A stretch of DNA of 64,000 nt from Candidatus Tokpelaia sp. JSC188 (GTDB lineage Bacteria > Pseudomonadota > Alphaproteobacteria > Rhizobiales > Rhizobiaceae): assembly GCA_003331065.1 (NCBI GenBank), contig QENB01000009.1, forward strand, positions 20,807 to 84,806. Direction: 5' to 3'. A model generated the notes under the pieces. The model was given only the letters and a program-made list of their open reading frames with translations. It was not told where the DNA came from and made no database searches. A program made the position numbers and the translations under genes. This document shows, in pieces, positions 1-8,704 of this stretch; the first letter of the stretch is position 1, and each line of letters starts with the position of its first letter.

Positions 1-1
1 G

Positions 2-952
2 CTCAAGGCTACTTCCGGAGGAGGAGGTCGTGGCATTCGTCTTTGCAATTGCCGAGAAGAATTAGAAGAGGCTTACCCGCGGGTGATTTCCGAAGCGACT
101 AAGGCATTTGGCTCATCCGAAGTATTTTTGGAAAAATGCATTATCAATCCAAAGCATATCGAAGTTCAAGTGTTAGCTGATAGTTTTGGTAATACCGTGC
201 ATTTGTTTGAGCGTGATTGCTCGATCCAGCGCCGTAACCAAAAGCTTATTGAGATCGCTCCAAGCCCGCAGATCAGTCCCAAGATGCGGGCTTATATCGG
301 TGATCAAGCTGTGCGTGCAGCCAAAGCAGTAGGTTATCAAAATGCCGGTACTATAGAATTTCTTCTTGCTGATGATGAAATATACTTCATGGAAATGAAT
401 ACTCGGGTGCAAGTGGAGTACACTGTCACCGAAGAAATTACCGGTATTGATATCATCCGTGAGCAGCTTCGTATTGCTTCTGGTCTTGCGTTATCGATCA
501 AGCAAGAAGAGATTCAATATCGCGGATATTCTTTGCAGTTTCGCATCAATGCTGAGGATCCACGCAATAATTTTCTGCCTAGTTTTGGAAAGATCACTCG
601 CTATTATGCTCCAGGAGGTCCTGGGGTGCGTACAGACACCGCAATCTATACTGGCTACACTATCCCACCATACTACGATTCTATGTGTCTAAAACTGGTA
701 GTCTGGGCATTAAGTTGGGAGGAAGCCTTGGCACGAGGTTCGCGAGCACTAGATGACATGCGCGTGCAAGGGATTAAAACAACGGCTACTTATTATCAGC
801 AAATCTTAGCCGATTCGGATTTTCGAAATGGACGATTCAACACTAACTTTGTTGATGAGCATCCGCATTTGCTGAATTATTCGATCAAACGTAAGCCAGG
901 AGAACTGGCCTTGGCTATTGCTGGTGTTATCGCCGCTTATGCTGGTTTTTAA
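2..952 (+). CDS. pycA: Pyruvate carboxylase subunit A (biotin carboxylase), 5' end outside window
   Basis: This subunit carboxylates biotin using ATP and bicarbonate, and the carboxyl group then passes to pyruvate on subunit B. The open frame runs in from the window edge, so the N-terminal domain is missing. Visible ATP-grasp elements are the glycine loop SGGGGRG at bases 14-34, ERDCSIQRRNQK, and the catalytic stretch EMNTRVQVE, followed by FRINAEDP with its conserved Arg. After VQVE most biotin carboxylases have His, but here it is Tyr (VEYTVTE). The C-terminal stretch (SFGKITRYYAPGG, PPYYDSMCLKLVVW) is what I recall of Pseudomonas PycA rather than AccC of fatty acid synthesis. The pycB gene follows 82 bases later. 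Base composition looks more GC-rich than most of the window. A GTG at 83 is an internal Val codon, not the start. Confidence 0.9.
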   Translation, partial: LKATSGGGGRGIRLCNCREELEEAYPRVISEATKAFGSSEVFLEKCIINPKHIEVQVLADSFGNTVHLFERDCSIQRRNQKLIEIAPSPQISPKMRAYIGDQAVRAAKAVGYQNAGTIEFLLADDEIYFMEMNTRVQVEYTVTEEITGIDIIREQLRIASGLALSIKQEEIQYRGYSLQFRINAEDPRNNFLPSFGKITRYYAPGGPGVRTDTAIYTGYTIPPYYDSMCLKLVVWALSWEEALARGSRALDDMRVQGIKTTATYYQQILADSDFRNGRFNTNFVDEHPHLLNYSIKRKPGELALAIAGVIAAYAGF

Positions 953-1034
953 AATAGAAGCAAAACATAAACCGTTAAGCGGCCGGTAAAAGCAGGTCAT
1001 CTACGACTTACTGCCTTAATAAAGGAGAATTTTG

Positions 1035-2840
1035 ATGCGCAAGAAAATCTATATCACCGATACTATCTTACGTGACGCTCACCAATCACTGATTGCCACT
1101 CGCATGCGCTTGGAGGATATGCTCCCAATCTGTGCTAAACTTGATAAAGTCGGTTATTGGTCTTTAGAGATCTGGGGTGGTGCTACATTCGATTCCTGTT
1201 TACGCTTTCTCAAAGAGGATCCATGGGAACGCTTGCGCAAGCTGCGTGCAGCTTTGCCCAATACTCGCTTGCAGATGTTACTGCGCGGACAAAATCTGCT
1301 TGGCTATCGACACTATAGCGATGATGTAGTGCAAGCCTTCGTTTCTAGGGCTGCTGAGAACGGTATTTGCGTCTTCCGAATCTTCGATGCGATGAATGAC
1401 GTGCGTAACTTGGAAACTGCCATTAAAGCAGTGAAGAAAAGTGGCAAACATGCTCAGGGTACGCTCTGTTATACCACAAGTCCAGTGCATACCATTGATG
1501 TCTTCTTAAAACAGGCAGGAAGTATGCGCGATATGGGCGTAGACTCCATTGCTATCAAAGACATGGCTGGTCTTCTGACTCCACATGTTACCGGAAATCT
1601 TGTGCGTGCTTTGAAGACAAAAATCAACCTGCCGATATTTATTCACTCTCATGATACCGCCGGTGTCGCGAGCATGTGCCAACTTAAGGCTATCGAGAAC
1701 GGTGCTAGACATATCGATACCGCCATCTCCAGCTTTGCTTGGGGAGCAAGTCACCCAGGTACTGAATCCATGGTTGCGGCGTTTCACGGCACTACGTATG
1801 AAACTGGTCTGAATTTAGAACTAATTCAGGAAATTGGCCTTTATTTCTATTCTATTCGCAAAAAATACCATCAGTTTGAAAGCGAATTCACTGGCGTGGA
1901 CACTCGAGTACAACTCAACCAGGTGCCAGGTGGCATGATATCTAACTTAACCAATCAATTAAAAGAACAGAGCGCATTGAATCACATTGATAAAGTCTTC
2001 GCAGAAATTCCACGAGTGCGTAAAGATCTTGGATTCCCACCACTAGTTACTCCTACGTCACAAATCGTTGGTACTCAAGCAGTATTCAACATATTAGCTG
2101 AAGAACGCTATAAGATCATTACTAGCGAGGTAAAGTATTATCTGCAGGGTCGATATGGTAGAGCCCCTGGAATGATCGATAAAAAGCTACAACTTCAAGC
2201 CATTGGTGACGAAGAAATCATTGATGTTCGTCCAGCCGATTTGATTCCACCTGAAATGGATAAACTGCGTATGGAAATCAATGATCTCAGCAAATCGGAA
2301 GAAGACATACTGACCTATGCCATGTTCCCTGATATTGGACGAAAATTCCTCGAAGAACGCGAGGCAGGAACGCTAGTCCCGGAAGAGCTATTGCCTATTG
2401 CTTCTGATCACTTCCAAACTGCCATCGGTCAGGGTATGCCGACTGAGTTCATTATAGACGTGCATGGCGAAAGTTATCGGGTAGATATTACTGGTACCGG
2501 TGTCAAGAGCATGGGCAAGCGCAATTTTTATATTTCTATTGATGGTGTACCCGAAGAAGTTGTGGTTGAACCACTCAATAATTCCGTTAGCGCTAACAGA
2601 AAAAAACCAAAAAAAGCGAACGCACTGGGAGATATTAGCAGCAGTATACCGGGAAATATTGTTGAGGTATTGGTCGAAATCGGGGATTGTGTTCAAAAAG
2701 GACAAGCCGTATTAATTACAGAGGCAATGAAAATGGAAAGCGAAGTTCAAGCTCCAATCTTTGGGAAAGTCAAGGCTGTTTATGTAGCCAAGGGCGACCG
2801 CGTAACTTCTGGTGAAGTGTTAATGACAATTGAAGATTGA
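1035..2840 (+). CDS. pycB: Pyruvate carboxylase subunit B (carboxyltransferase plus biotinyl domain)
   Basis: This subunit transfers CO2 from carboxybiotin to pyruvate to make oxaloacetate, the anaplerotic step. It has 601 residues. The N-terminal carboxyltransferase barrel shows DTILRDAHQSL, GGATFD, IKDMAGLLTP (the active-site Lys) and HSHDTAG (metal-binding His). A PycB/OadA domain follows, and the C-terminal biotinyl domain carries EAMKME with the biotin Lys. The order and length match the two-subunit enzyme of Pseudomonas, and sequence similarity seems very high throughout. The start is ATG 1035, with AAAGGAG seven bases upstream; an in-frame TTG at 1032 lies directly before it. An oxaloacetate decarboxylase alpha subunit is the alternative reading, but the pycA partner and the absence of membrane beta/gamma subunits favour carboxylase. 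Rhizobia normally carry a single-chain Pyc, so lateral transfer is inferred. Confidence 0.92.
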   Translation: MRKKIYITDTILRDAHQSLIATRMRLEDMLPICAKLDKVGYWSLEIWGGATFDSCLRFLKEDPWERLRKLRAALPNTRLQMLLRGQNLLGYRHYSDDVVQAFVSRAAENGICVFRIFDAMNDVRNLETAIKAVKKSGKHAQGTLCYTTSPVHTIDVFLKQAGSMRDMGVDSIAIKDMAGLLTPHVTGNLVRALKTKINLPIFIHSHDTAGVASMCQLKAIENGARHIDTAISSFAWGASHPGTESMVAAFHGTTYETGLNLELIQEIGLYFYSIRKKYHQFESEFTGVDTRVQLNQVPGGMISNLTNQLKEQSALNHIDKVFAEIPRVRKDLGFPPLVTPTSQIVGTQAVFNILAEERYKIITSEVKYYLQGRYGRAPGMIDKKLQLQAIGDEEIIDVRPADLIPPEMDKLRMEINDLSKSEEDILTYAMFPDIGRKFLEEREAGTLVPEELLPIASDHFQTAIGQGMPTEFIIDVHGESYRVDITGTGVKSMGKRNFYISIDGVPEEVVVEPLNNSVSANRKKPKKANALGDISSSIPGNIVEVLVEIGDCVQKGQAVLITEAMKMESEVQAPIFGKVKAVYVAKGDRVTSGEVLMTIED

Positions 2841-3659
2841 ATGGCATGCAAAAAGGTAATCAAATTATCGAGAAACAAAGTTCTGCCAAGCTAATCAACC
2901 ATGTCATTGTTTGAATCCAAACGAAAATGGAGAATAGCAGAATAAATCCAACGACTGATGATCATAATTACTTATACGCGGTGTAGTTTTTCCTCTAGAT
3001 CCTCTAAACTCATTGGAAGTCAGCTTTTCTTTGGCTAGAAGTTCATTTTCTAGTAACTAGTTGCCTAGGGTATAGAGACCTACAATCATCATGTAAGAAT
3101 TGGAGAAAAGCAGTGGCCAGTTATGGAGATGATTATTGATCGTATTAGCTTGAGAAATTGCTGTAAGCTCTTTTTTGAGATCTTAGCATGTCTCAGAAGG
3201 TTTCTTTCATATCTGCTTAAAAGGTAAATACGATAGAAGAAGGCGCGTTTCCCGTGTATCCGACGTGATTAGCTAATTCGTAGTAAACAGCGGGAGAATG
3301 CCTGAAACATATGCAAAGTTGCAATGCGTTTCAAGATAAGAAAGCTAGTAGTTCCTCTATAAAACGCTATAAGATTGAATTTTTTCCAAGAGCATTTAAT
3401 ATATGAGTCACTTTTTAGTAATTTGCTAAAATATAGCGAAATAGGACGCTTGCAGTTTCATTGGGTGATCGACGATAGAATCGATGTAATTAATCTTCTT
3501 ATTTAGGATGCAATGGCGATAAAGAGATAGAATATTATCTATAGAAACGATTTGATAAAACAGCACGCCGATATGCGTTAGTTCGTCTCCTGACGCTGAA
3601 GGTCATCAATCTCGCTTTAATAGCTGATTAGTTGGATATCGGTGAACACACAGTTATTT
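2841..3659. other. Gene-free stretch after pycB with decayed sequence
   Basis: No intact gene lies here. Only the minus-strand fragment at 2972-3182 reads like former protein; the rest (3183-3659) shows stops in all frames and nothing I recognise. No clear terminator hairpin with a U run was seen directly after pycB. Confidence 0.6.
2972..3182 (-). pseudogene. Remnant of an unrecognised coding region
   Basis: Read on the minus strand, this stretch translates as DLKKELTAISQANTINNHLH, then continues through NWPLLFSNSYMMIVGLYTLG to an in-frame TAG. It resumes as LLENELLAKEKLTS and, after a one-base shift, as MSLEDLEEKLHRV to a stop. The hydrophobic then charged, helical character looks like real former protein rather than random frame, but two breaks in 70 codons mean it is dead. 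I could not name the family. It lies directly downstream of pycB in the opposite direction. Confidence 0.35.
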
Positions 3660-4210
3660 TACAAACCCGGGGTATAATCGCGTGATTTAGGGTACTCATC
3701 AAAGAAGATGAATAACATACACTTTCTTCACCAACCATCGTTATTTCGAATAGACGCCCAAAAGCCACCTCATAAATGAGTGTGTTGCTATTCTACAACC
3801 TTTCGTGCATTGCCCATATACGGTGAAAAAAAGAAAGAGCAACTGGATTAGAATAAGATCCAATAATTCTGCCTGTTTTTGAGATCAATTTTCACAACAC
3901 GTGAATGCGCTGAAGTAACACCTAAAGAATATTTTCCTTTGTCGAATCTAAAATAGAAGAACCATCAAGCATTTCAACGGGCGCATGCTGTTGTGCCAAT
4001 ATATCCGATCCAATCTTCCACATAACTTTACTGGTTAAAAGGTTTACAGCAATAATACCTAACGTTACACGCAAGCTCATGCGTAAATCCATCCTGATGT
4101 TTCATCAAGGCTATATAATTAACATGATAGCGCTCGAAAATTGAATGAACGGGAAAATCTTTTAATTTTAGATAATCAGCAGTTGACCAATTTTTTATAT
4201 CGGTTTTCAT
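3660..4210 (-). pseudogene. Remnant of an arylsulfotransferase (ASST)-family gene
   Basis: The minus strand holds consecutive fragments in different frames that line up with the beta-propeller ASST family. They are MKTDIKNWSTADYLKLKDFP...YHVNYIALMKHQDG near 4210-4080, and GIIAVNLLTSKVMWKIGSDI with LAQQHAPVEMLDGSSIL near 4065-3985. After a frameshift follow FDKGKYSLGVTSAHSRVVKI and DLKNRQNYW near 3960-3860, then after more shifts VAFGRLFEITM near 3795-3760. The pattern 'QQH-hydrophobic-DG-I', then 'FD.G', then 'SRVVKIDLK', then 'GRLFEIT' is typical of these enzymes as I remember them. At least three frame changes and stops show it is inactive. The original substrate is unknown. Confidence 0.55.
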
Positions 4211-4232
4211 CTACTGATCATTTCATGTTTTA

Positions 4233-4509
4233 TCATATTCCGGCGGCTTTTTGGGTAGCTATGAAAGCTTTGGCAGCGAAGAATTTGACGACCTCAACGA
4301 TTTTTTCATGAGGTTTGGTAATTTTTGTACGCGGCGTAGTTTTTCAGCGTTGATTTGTTTTTGAAGAATTATTTGACTTTAGTGTGGTCTGGCCTGGCTA
4401 TAAGGGCTGAAATGATTTTCTCAGTGATTTTTGATCGTTCTTGGAGTTTATGGGCAGCTTTTTCAGCGTTTGTTCTGCTCTACGGCGTTCTTGAACACTT
4501 GTAGCGGCC
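4233..4509 (-). pseudogene. Remnant of an unrecognised charged, helical coding region
   Basis: Minus-strand fragments in shifting frames read AATSVQERRRAEQ, NAEKAAHKLQERSKI, TEKIISALIARPDHTKVK, QINAEKLRRVQKLPN and EKIVEVVKFFAAKAFIATQ before a TGA at 4233. Together they resemble one former coiled-coil-like protein broken by two or three shifts. It sits just upstream, in transcription direction, of the ASST-like remnant and may have been a neighbour in the same operon or the N-terminal part of the same reading unit. Family not recognised. Confidence 0.35.
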
Positions 4510-4926
4510 CTTGCGGATAGGCCCCTTTTATGAGTGGGACTACGAAAATGGAAAGGTGCGGTGTCTGTTCATCTTTGTGATTCCTCGATGCAGACTAATT
4601 CAAGCATTCATTTTTCAATTGATGGTTCTAGCATTTTCTATCATAGAGATTTAAAGCATAAACATTGCGTAATTGGTAGTGATTTGATATTCTTTAAGAA
4701 ATACTTATATACGGCAATCAGGAACTATGAGGATAAGAGGAGAGGTATTTTAATGATGGCAATGTCAGTGTATAAGGAGAATAGGGGGTATATATTGAGA
4801 AGGATATAGCACCGTCTCATATAGCTCGATTGTATCCGGAAGTTTAGAAGAAGTACGATCTCTCTCCTGTGATAAGAGTAATTTCTAGATAAAGTAGTGA
4901 TAGAGATCATGAAGACTGTGCTTGCC
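4510..4926. other. Gene-free stretch before the SLT lipoprotein
   Basis: The only longer open frame here (4534-4809, plus strand, GTG start) has no ribosome binding site and no recognisable domain, so I do not call it. Otherwise nothing is seen. Confidence 0.5.
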
Positions 4927-5511
4927 TCAGCGCATACCGCAGTTGCGTAGCTGCATGTCATATTGCTCTGCCATAGTTTGCACGCGATGTGCTCCCTGAA
5001 TAGCAATCATACTGCCTTGGCCATGATTTTTAGCGTAAGCATTGTGTCCCATATGATAATTGAGATAAAGTGCGTAGGCGTCATTGGGCGAAACGTTATT
5101 CCTAGCTACGCTTTTGTGATGATACCAAGCAATAAATTTTGCAGCATGATCGAAACTCGTACGGCGTGCACTTGTATAGCCTGTCTGCTTGCGATACTCC
5201 TCCCACGCGCTATTGATGGCCTGTGGATAACCATAGGCGCTTGAAGAACGCTTCCATGGAATGAAGCCGAGTAGCTTTCTGCGTGGCGGGCGTGCTCTTT
5301 GCTGAAAACCAGATTCAGTATAGATGGTTGCTAGAATAATCGGCATTGGGATTCCGTATACCTGTTCCGCTTTTTTTGCCGAACGATGCCAATTGAAAAG
5401 AAGACCATTTTTTTGTTTAAAAACAGCACAAGCATTGGTTGTATGGGTTGGTGTACTTGCACACTTCGCTAGAAACGATACAAGCGCTATAGATAACAAA
5501 ATGCGCTTCAT
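4927..5511 (-). CDS. Small SLT-domain (lytic transglycosylase-like) lipoprotein
   Basis: This is a probable envelope protein of 194 residues. The N-terminal MKRILLSIALVSFLAKCAS is a short signal peptide ending in a lipobox-like LAKC; Lys at -1 is unusual, since Gly, Ala or Ser is normal. The rest matches the lysozyme-like SLT fold: a helix containing IYTESGF supplies the putative catalytic Glu, SSAYGYPQAINSAWEEY corresponds to the region around the family's GxxQ motif, and ALYLNYHMG lies near the end. It probably cleaves peptidoglycan strands, but a substrate-binding role without catalysis is possible. It is the only intact gene between pycB and def. The upstream region has TATTTCTCCTGT on the plus strand, which gives an AGGAG site on the minus strand a few bases before the ATG. 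Confidence 0.75.
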   Translation of the reverse strand: MKRILLSIALVSFLAKCASTPTHTTNACAVFKQKNGLLFNWHRSAKKAEQVYGIPMPIILATIYTESGFQQRARPPRRKLLGFIPWKRSSSAYGYPQAINSAWEEYRKQTGYTSARRTSFDHAAKFIAWYHHKSVARNNVSPNDAYALYLNYHMGHNAYAKNHGQGSMIAIQGAHRVQTMAEQYDMQLRNCGMR

Positions 5512-5618
5512 TATTTCATATTTCTCCTGTAACAGATGGTGATTTCATCACACATTAAAGCTTCACTCGATTTTCTAAGATAATCCAAAAGTTTTCAAAA
5601 AGGAATAAACTTGATTTT

Positions 5619-6093
5619 TCAGAAGACGAATATCGGATTCATGACCAAAGCAACTATCCAGTAGTTGGACGGTAGACCATCTGCAATTTGGTTTACTAAT
5701 AACTGAATATTGTTCTGAGCAGAATCAATCACTGCCAGCCTTTCCTGCAATTTGCAGAGGTTCTCATAGGTTAATTGAATCTGATTGTTAACACTTTTCC
5801 CGAGTTGACTGGTCATACTATCAAGTCTGTCGCGAACTGATTTATTAAGTGCTGTCTGTCGAGCATCAAAAAGCTCTGCTTTGCATGCGGTCTTGCATCT
5901 CAGACTGCATTCGCGAAAGTTCGTTCATATGCGTTTGTATATGTCGTTCCTGTTCTACTGCCGGAGAATCCAATATTGCTTTATAACGAACTGTACGCCA
6001 CAGACTAATGATAAAAACTAAGAAGCCAACAATAAGTGCAGTGATAAGGTCAAAGATAAGAGCTGCAGAGTCAATATGTTCATAGTTGGACGA
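5619..6093 (-). pseudogene. rmuC: rmuC pseudogene (5' part only)
   Basis: The minus strand begins with a membrane segment (SAALIFDLITALIVGFLVFI, then ISLWRTVRYKA). It continues with a coiled coil (HMNELSRMQSEMQDRMQSRA) up to about 5872, where a one-base shift gives a stop. In the next frame it resumes as FDARQTALNKSVRDRLDSMT, then LQERLAVIDSAQNNIQ, the RmuC hallmark. It then jumps to ADGLPSNYW, which implies an internal deletion, and ends at 5619 without the nuclease-like domain. RmuC is a DNA-recombination-associated protein. In rhizobia it is encoded next to def, which fits this position. Only about a third of the protein is left, so it is non-functional. Confidence 0.75.
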
Positions 6094-6233
6094 TAATAAA
6101 TAAAGATGTGGTAAGCATGTTTGAATCGGCCATGTATTTAATCCTAGCGTTTAGTTGCTAAAAAGCGATCAAAGAAGAAGCACTGCAGGGATAAAAATTG
6201 ACGTAAGATTAATCATTGCTTATCATAGGAGTC

Positions 6234-6764
6234 ATGAGTATCAAACCGCTTGTTATATTGCCAAATCCACTTTTGCGCGAGGTGTCAAGACCAGTGGCCA
6301 CTGTTGATGATCGTATTATTGAACTGTCTAATGATATGCTGAAAAGCATGTATCATGCATCCGGGATCGGTTTAGCTGCGATACAGATCGGTGTACTTCT
6401 ACGCCTTCTAGTGATTGATATTACCGGGAACGATAAGCCAAAGAATCCGCGAATATTTATCAATCCGGAAGTTATTTGGAGATCAGATGAGCAAAATATC
6501 TACAAGGAAGGCTGTCTTTCTATCCCTGATTATTATGCAGAGATTAAACGATCACGCAAAGTATGTGTTACCTATATTGAGCGTGATGGTAGAAAGAAAG
6601 AGATTGAAGCTGATGGACTTTTAGCAACCTGTCTGCAGCATGAGATTGATCATCTGAACGGTATTTTATTTATTGATCATATATCCCGTTTAAGGCGTGA
6701 TATCATTATTCGCAAATTCAAGAAAAAGGCTCGCAATATAGAAGAAGGGCATATGGCAATCTGA
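6234..6764 (+). CDS. def: Peptide deformylase
   Basis: This metalloenzyme removes the formyl group from the N-terminal Met of new proteins. All three motifs are present: GIGLAAIQIG (motif 1), EGCLSIP (metal-binding Cys) and QHEIDHLNG (HExxH metal site). The length of 176 residues is normal. I choose ATG 6234 (MSIKPLVILPNPLLR) because homologues begin there. The AGGAG at 6227-6231 is very close to it, so the in-frame TTG at 6216 cannot be fully excluded. The stop overlaps the start of fmt by one base, so deformylase and formyltransferase are probably translated together. truA follows in the same direction. Confidence 0.95.
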   Translation: MSIKPLVILPNPLLREVSRPVATVDDRIIELSNDMLKSMYHASGIGLAAIQIGVLLRLLVIDITGNDKPKNPRIFINPEVIWRSDEQNIYKEGCLSIPDYYAEIKRSRKVCVTYIERDGRKKEIEADGLLATCLQHEIDHLNGILFIDHISRLRRDIIIRKFKKKARNIEEGHMAI

Positions 6765-7693
6765 TGGCATTGCGTCTTGTTTTTATGGGAACACCAGCTT
6801 TCTCTGTACCGATCTTAAAGGCATTATTCGCTGCCGGTCATGATATTGTTGCTGTCTATAGCCAGCTACCGCGTTCTGCTGGTCGCCGTGGGCTGAATGT
6901 CATAAAATCACCAGTACAGCATGAAGCGGAAATGTTAGGATTGACGGTTTATACACCTAAGACCCTATACGATGCAGAGGAGCAAGCTCGTTTCAAAAGA
7001 CTTTCTCTTGATGCTATAGTTACTGCCGCCTATGGCCTATTGCTTCCGGAAGAAGTATTGCGTGCCTCCCGTTTTGGCTGTTTTAACACTCATGCATCTT
7101 TGCTTCCACGTTGGCGAGGAGCCGCGCCCATACAGCGTGCAATTATGGCTGGTGATACTGAAACCGGAATCATGATTATGCAAATGGATAAAGGGCTTGA
7201 TAGCGGCCCAATTGCCTTAGCAGAAAAAGTGGAAATTGGCCAGGATATGACTTCGGGGGAGTTGCATGATCATCTATCACAAGTTGGAGCTAATCTTATA
7301 GTTAAAGCAATGGCTGATTTGGAACAAGATAGGCTTGTTTTCACGCAACAGAGTGTGGAGGGAATCACATATGCTAAAAAAATTAGAAAAGAGGAAACGC
7401 GTATTGATTGGGACAAGCCCGCTGCTGTTGTGCATAGGCATGTCTATGGCCTATCACCTTTTCCTGGAGCATGGTGTAAAATGAATATCTCTGGTAGATG
7501 TAAGCGAGTGAAGATTCTTAGAGTACGTTTTGCGGGTCCGGCTGTTGGTCAACCCGGTAGTTTTGATCCACTAACTTTAGCTGTTACTTGTCGTGATGGT
7601 GCTGTATTGCTGACCCAGCTGCAGAAAGCTGGTGGAAGGTCGCTTAATACACAAGATTTCATACGCGGTGCTTCTGTAACAGCTATTTATTGA
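6764..7693 (+). CDS. fmt: Methionyl-tRNA formyltransferase
   Basis: This enzyme formylates Met-tRNA(fMet) with 10-formyltetrahydrofolate for translation initiation. It has 309 residues, the normal length. The N-terminal Rossmann-like domain has [11 protein letters not shown], then [17 protein letters not shown], which holds the catalytic Asn/His and the formyl-folate binding loop, and MDKGLDSGP. The C-terminal OB-like domain includes [11 protein letters not shown] and [12 protein letters not shown]. The gene overlaps def by one base (TGATG) and is followed by truA after one base, giving a tight three-gene operon. Confidence 0.97.
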   Translation: MALRLVFMGTPAFSVPILKALFAAGHDIVAVYSQLPRSAGRRGLNVIKSPVQHEAEMLGLTVYTPKTLYDAEEQARFKRLSLDAIVTAAYGLLLPEEVLRASRFGCFNTHASLLPRWRGAAPIQRAIMAGDTETGIMIMQMDKGLDSGPIALAEKVEIGQDMTSGELHDHLSQVGANLIVKAMADLEQDRLVFTQQSVEGITYAKKIRKEETRIDWDKPAAVVHRHVYGLSPFPGAWCKMNISGRCKRVKILRVRFAGPAVGQPGSFDPLTLAVTCRDGAVLLTQLQKAGGRSLNTQDFIRGASVTAIY

Positions 7694-7694
7694 A

Positions 7695-8444
7695 ATGCCG
7701 CGTTATAAACTAACCATCGAGTATGATGGAACGCCTTATGCGGGTTGGCAGAGACAGAGTGGATTGCCAACGGTTCAGACTGCGATTGAAACGGCAATCA
7801 CTCGATTTTGTGGTTCTGCGGTAACGATCACCACAGCAGGTAGAACAGATGCAGGCGTGCATGCCATTGCACAAATTGCCCATGTTGATTTACAAAAAGA
7901 ATGGCAATGTGAAAAAGTGCGTAATGCACTTAACGCCCATCTGATACAAGCTAAAGAGATTATTTCTATTTTGCGGGTAGAGAAAGTTGAGCAAAATTTT
8001 GACGCGCGCTTTTCAGCACTCAGGCGCCATTATCGCTATCGTATTCTTAACCGCCCTTCGCCACCAACACTTGATGCCCAGTATGTCTGGTGGGTATTGC
8101 GCAGGCTTGATGCAGAAAAAATGCATGAAGCTGCACAAAAACTTGTTGGCTATCACGATTTTACTACTTTTCGTGCGGCTCATTGTCAGGCCAAAAGCCC
8201 TTTGCGCACACTAGAGCGATTGGATGTGAGACAGAATGAAGAGTGGATTGAAATTCATGCTTCGGCTCGCTCTTTTCTACATACTCAAATACGATCTTTT
8301 GCCGGCAGTCTTGCTGAAGTTGGATGGGGGCATTGGAATGCTGACGATCTTGAAGCAGCTCTTAAAGCACGTAACCGTGCGTGCTGCGGCGTAGTAGCTC
8401 CGCCACAAGGGCTTTGTCTTATCAGAGTTGATTATACTGTATAG
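7695..8444 (+). CDS. truA: tRNA pseudouridine(38-40) synthase TruA
   Basis: TruA converts uridines 38-40 of the tRNA anticodon stem to pseudouridine. The protein of 249 residues has the start [18 protein letters not shown], the catalytic Asp in [17 protein letters not shown], and HDFTTFRA followed by a C-terminal [13 protein letters not shown] motif. It begins one base after the fmt stop. Many rhizobia have dapE next; here nothing follows in the operon and a 260-base spacer leads to lysK. Confidence 0.97.
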   Translation: MPRYKLTIEYDGTPYAGWQRQSGLPTVQTAIETAITRFCGSAVTITTAGRTDAGVHAIAQIAHVDLQKEWQCEKVRNALNAHLIQAKEIISILRVEKVEQNFDARFSALRRHYRYRILNRPSPPTLDAQYVWWVLRRLDAEKMHEAAQKLVGYHDFTTFRAAHCQAKSPLRTLERLDVRQNEEWIEIHASARSFLHTQIRSFAGSLAEVGWGHWNADDLEAALKARNRACCGVVAPPQGLCLIRVDYTV

Positions 8445-8704
8445 TTATGGAATAATTATTCCGTTAAAAGTGTGAATGTCCTAGTATTCTTGTTTTTGTA
8501 TTTTCGTCATGAGGCTTATTTTGTTGGAATTATTTTCCAATTCTTCCGGTATTAGAGAAATACTTCTCTCATATAGTATATTTTCCTTAATTTTTTTGTA
8601 GAAATAGAACCTCCTAATGCTTTTTCGGTTTTAATGCGAGCAACGTCTTACACATGACTTCTGATTATTTTTTTAAAAAATTAGGAATAAATAAGGTGAA
8701 TTCC

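Noticed and set aside
4534..4809. 91-codon plus-strand frame with GTG start
   Set aside because: No ribosome binding site, no recognised domain, and it lies in a tract of decayed sequence.
6216..6233. TTG 6216 as start of def
   Set aside because: Homologues begin at the ATG at 6234 and the extra six residues are not conserved, though the ribosome site spacing leaves some doubt.
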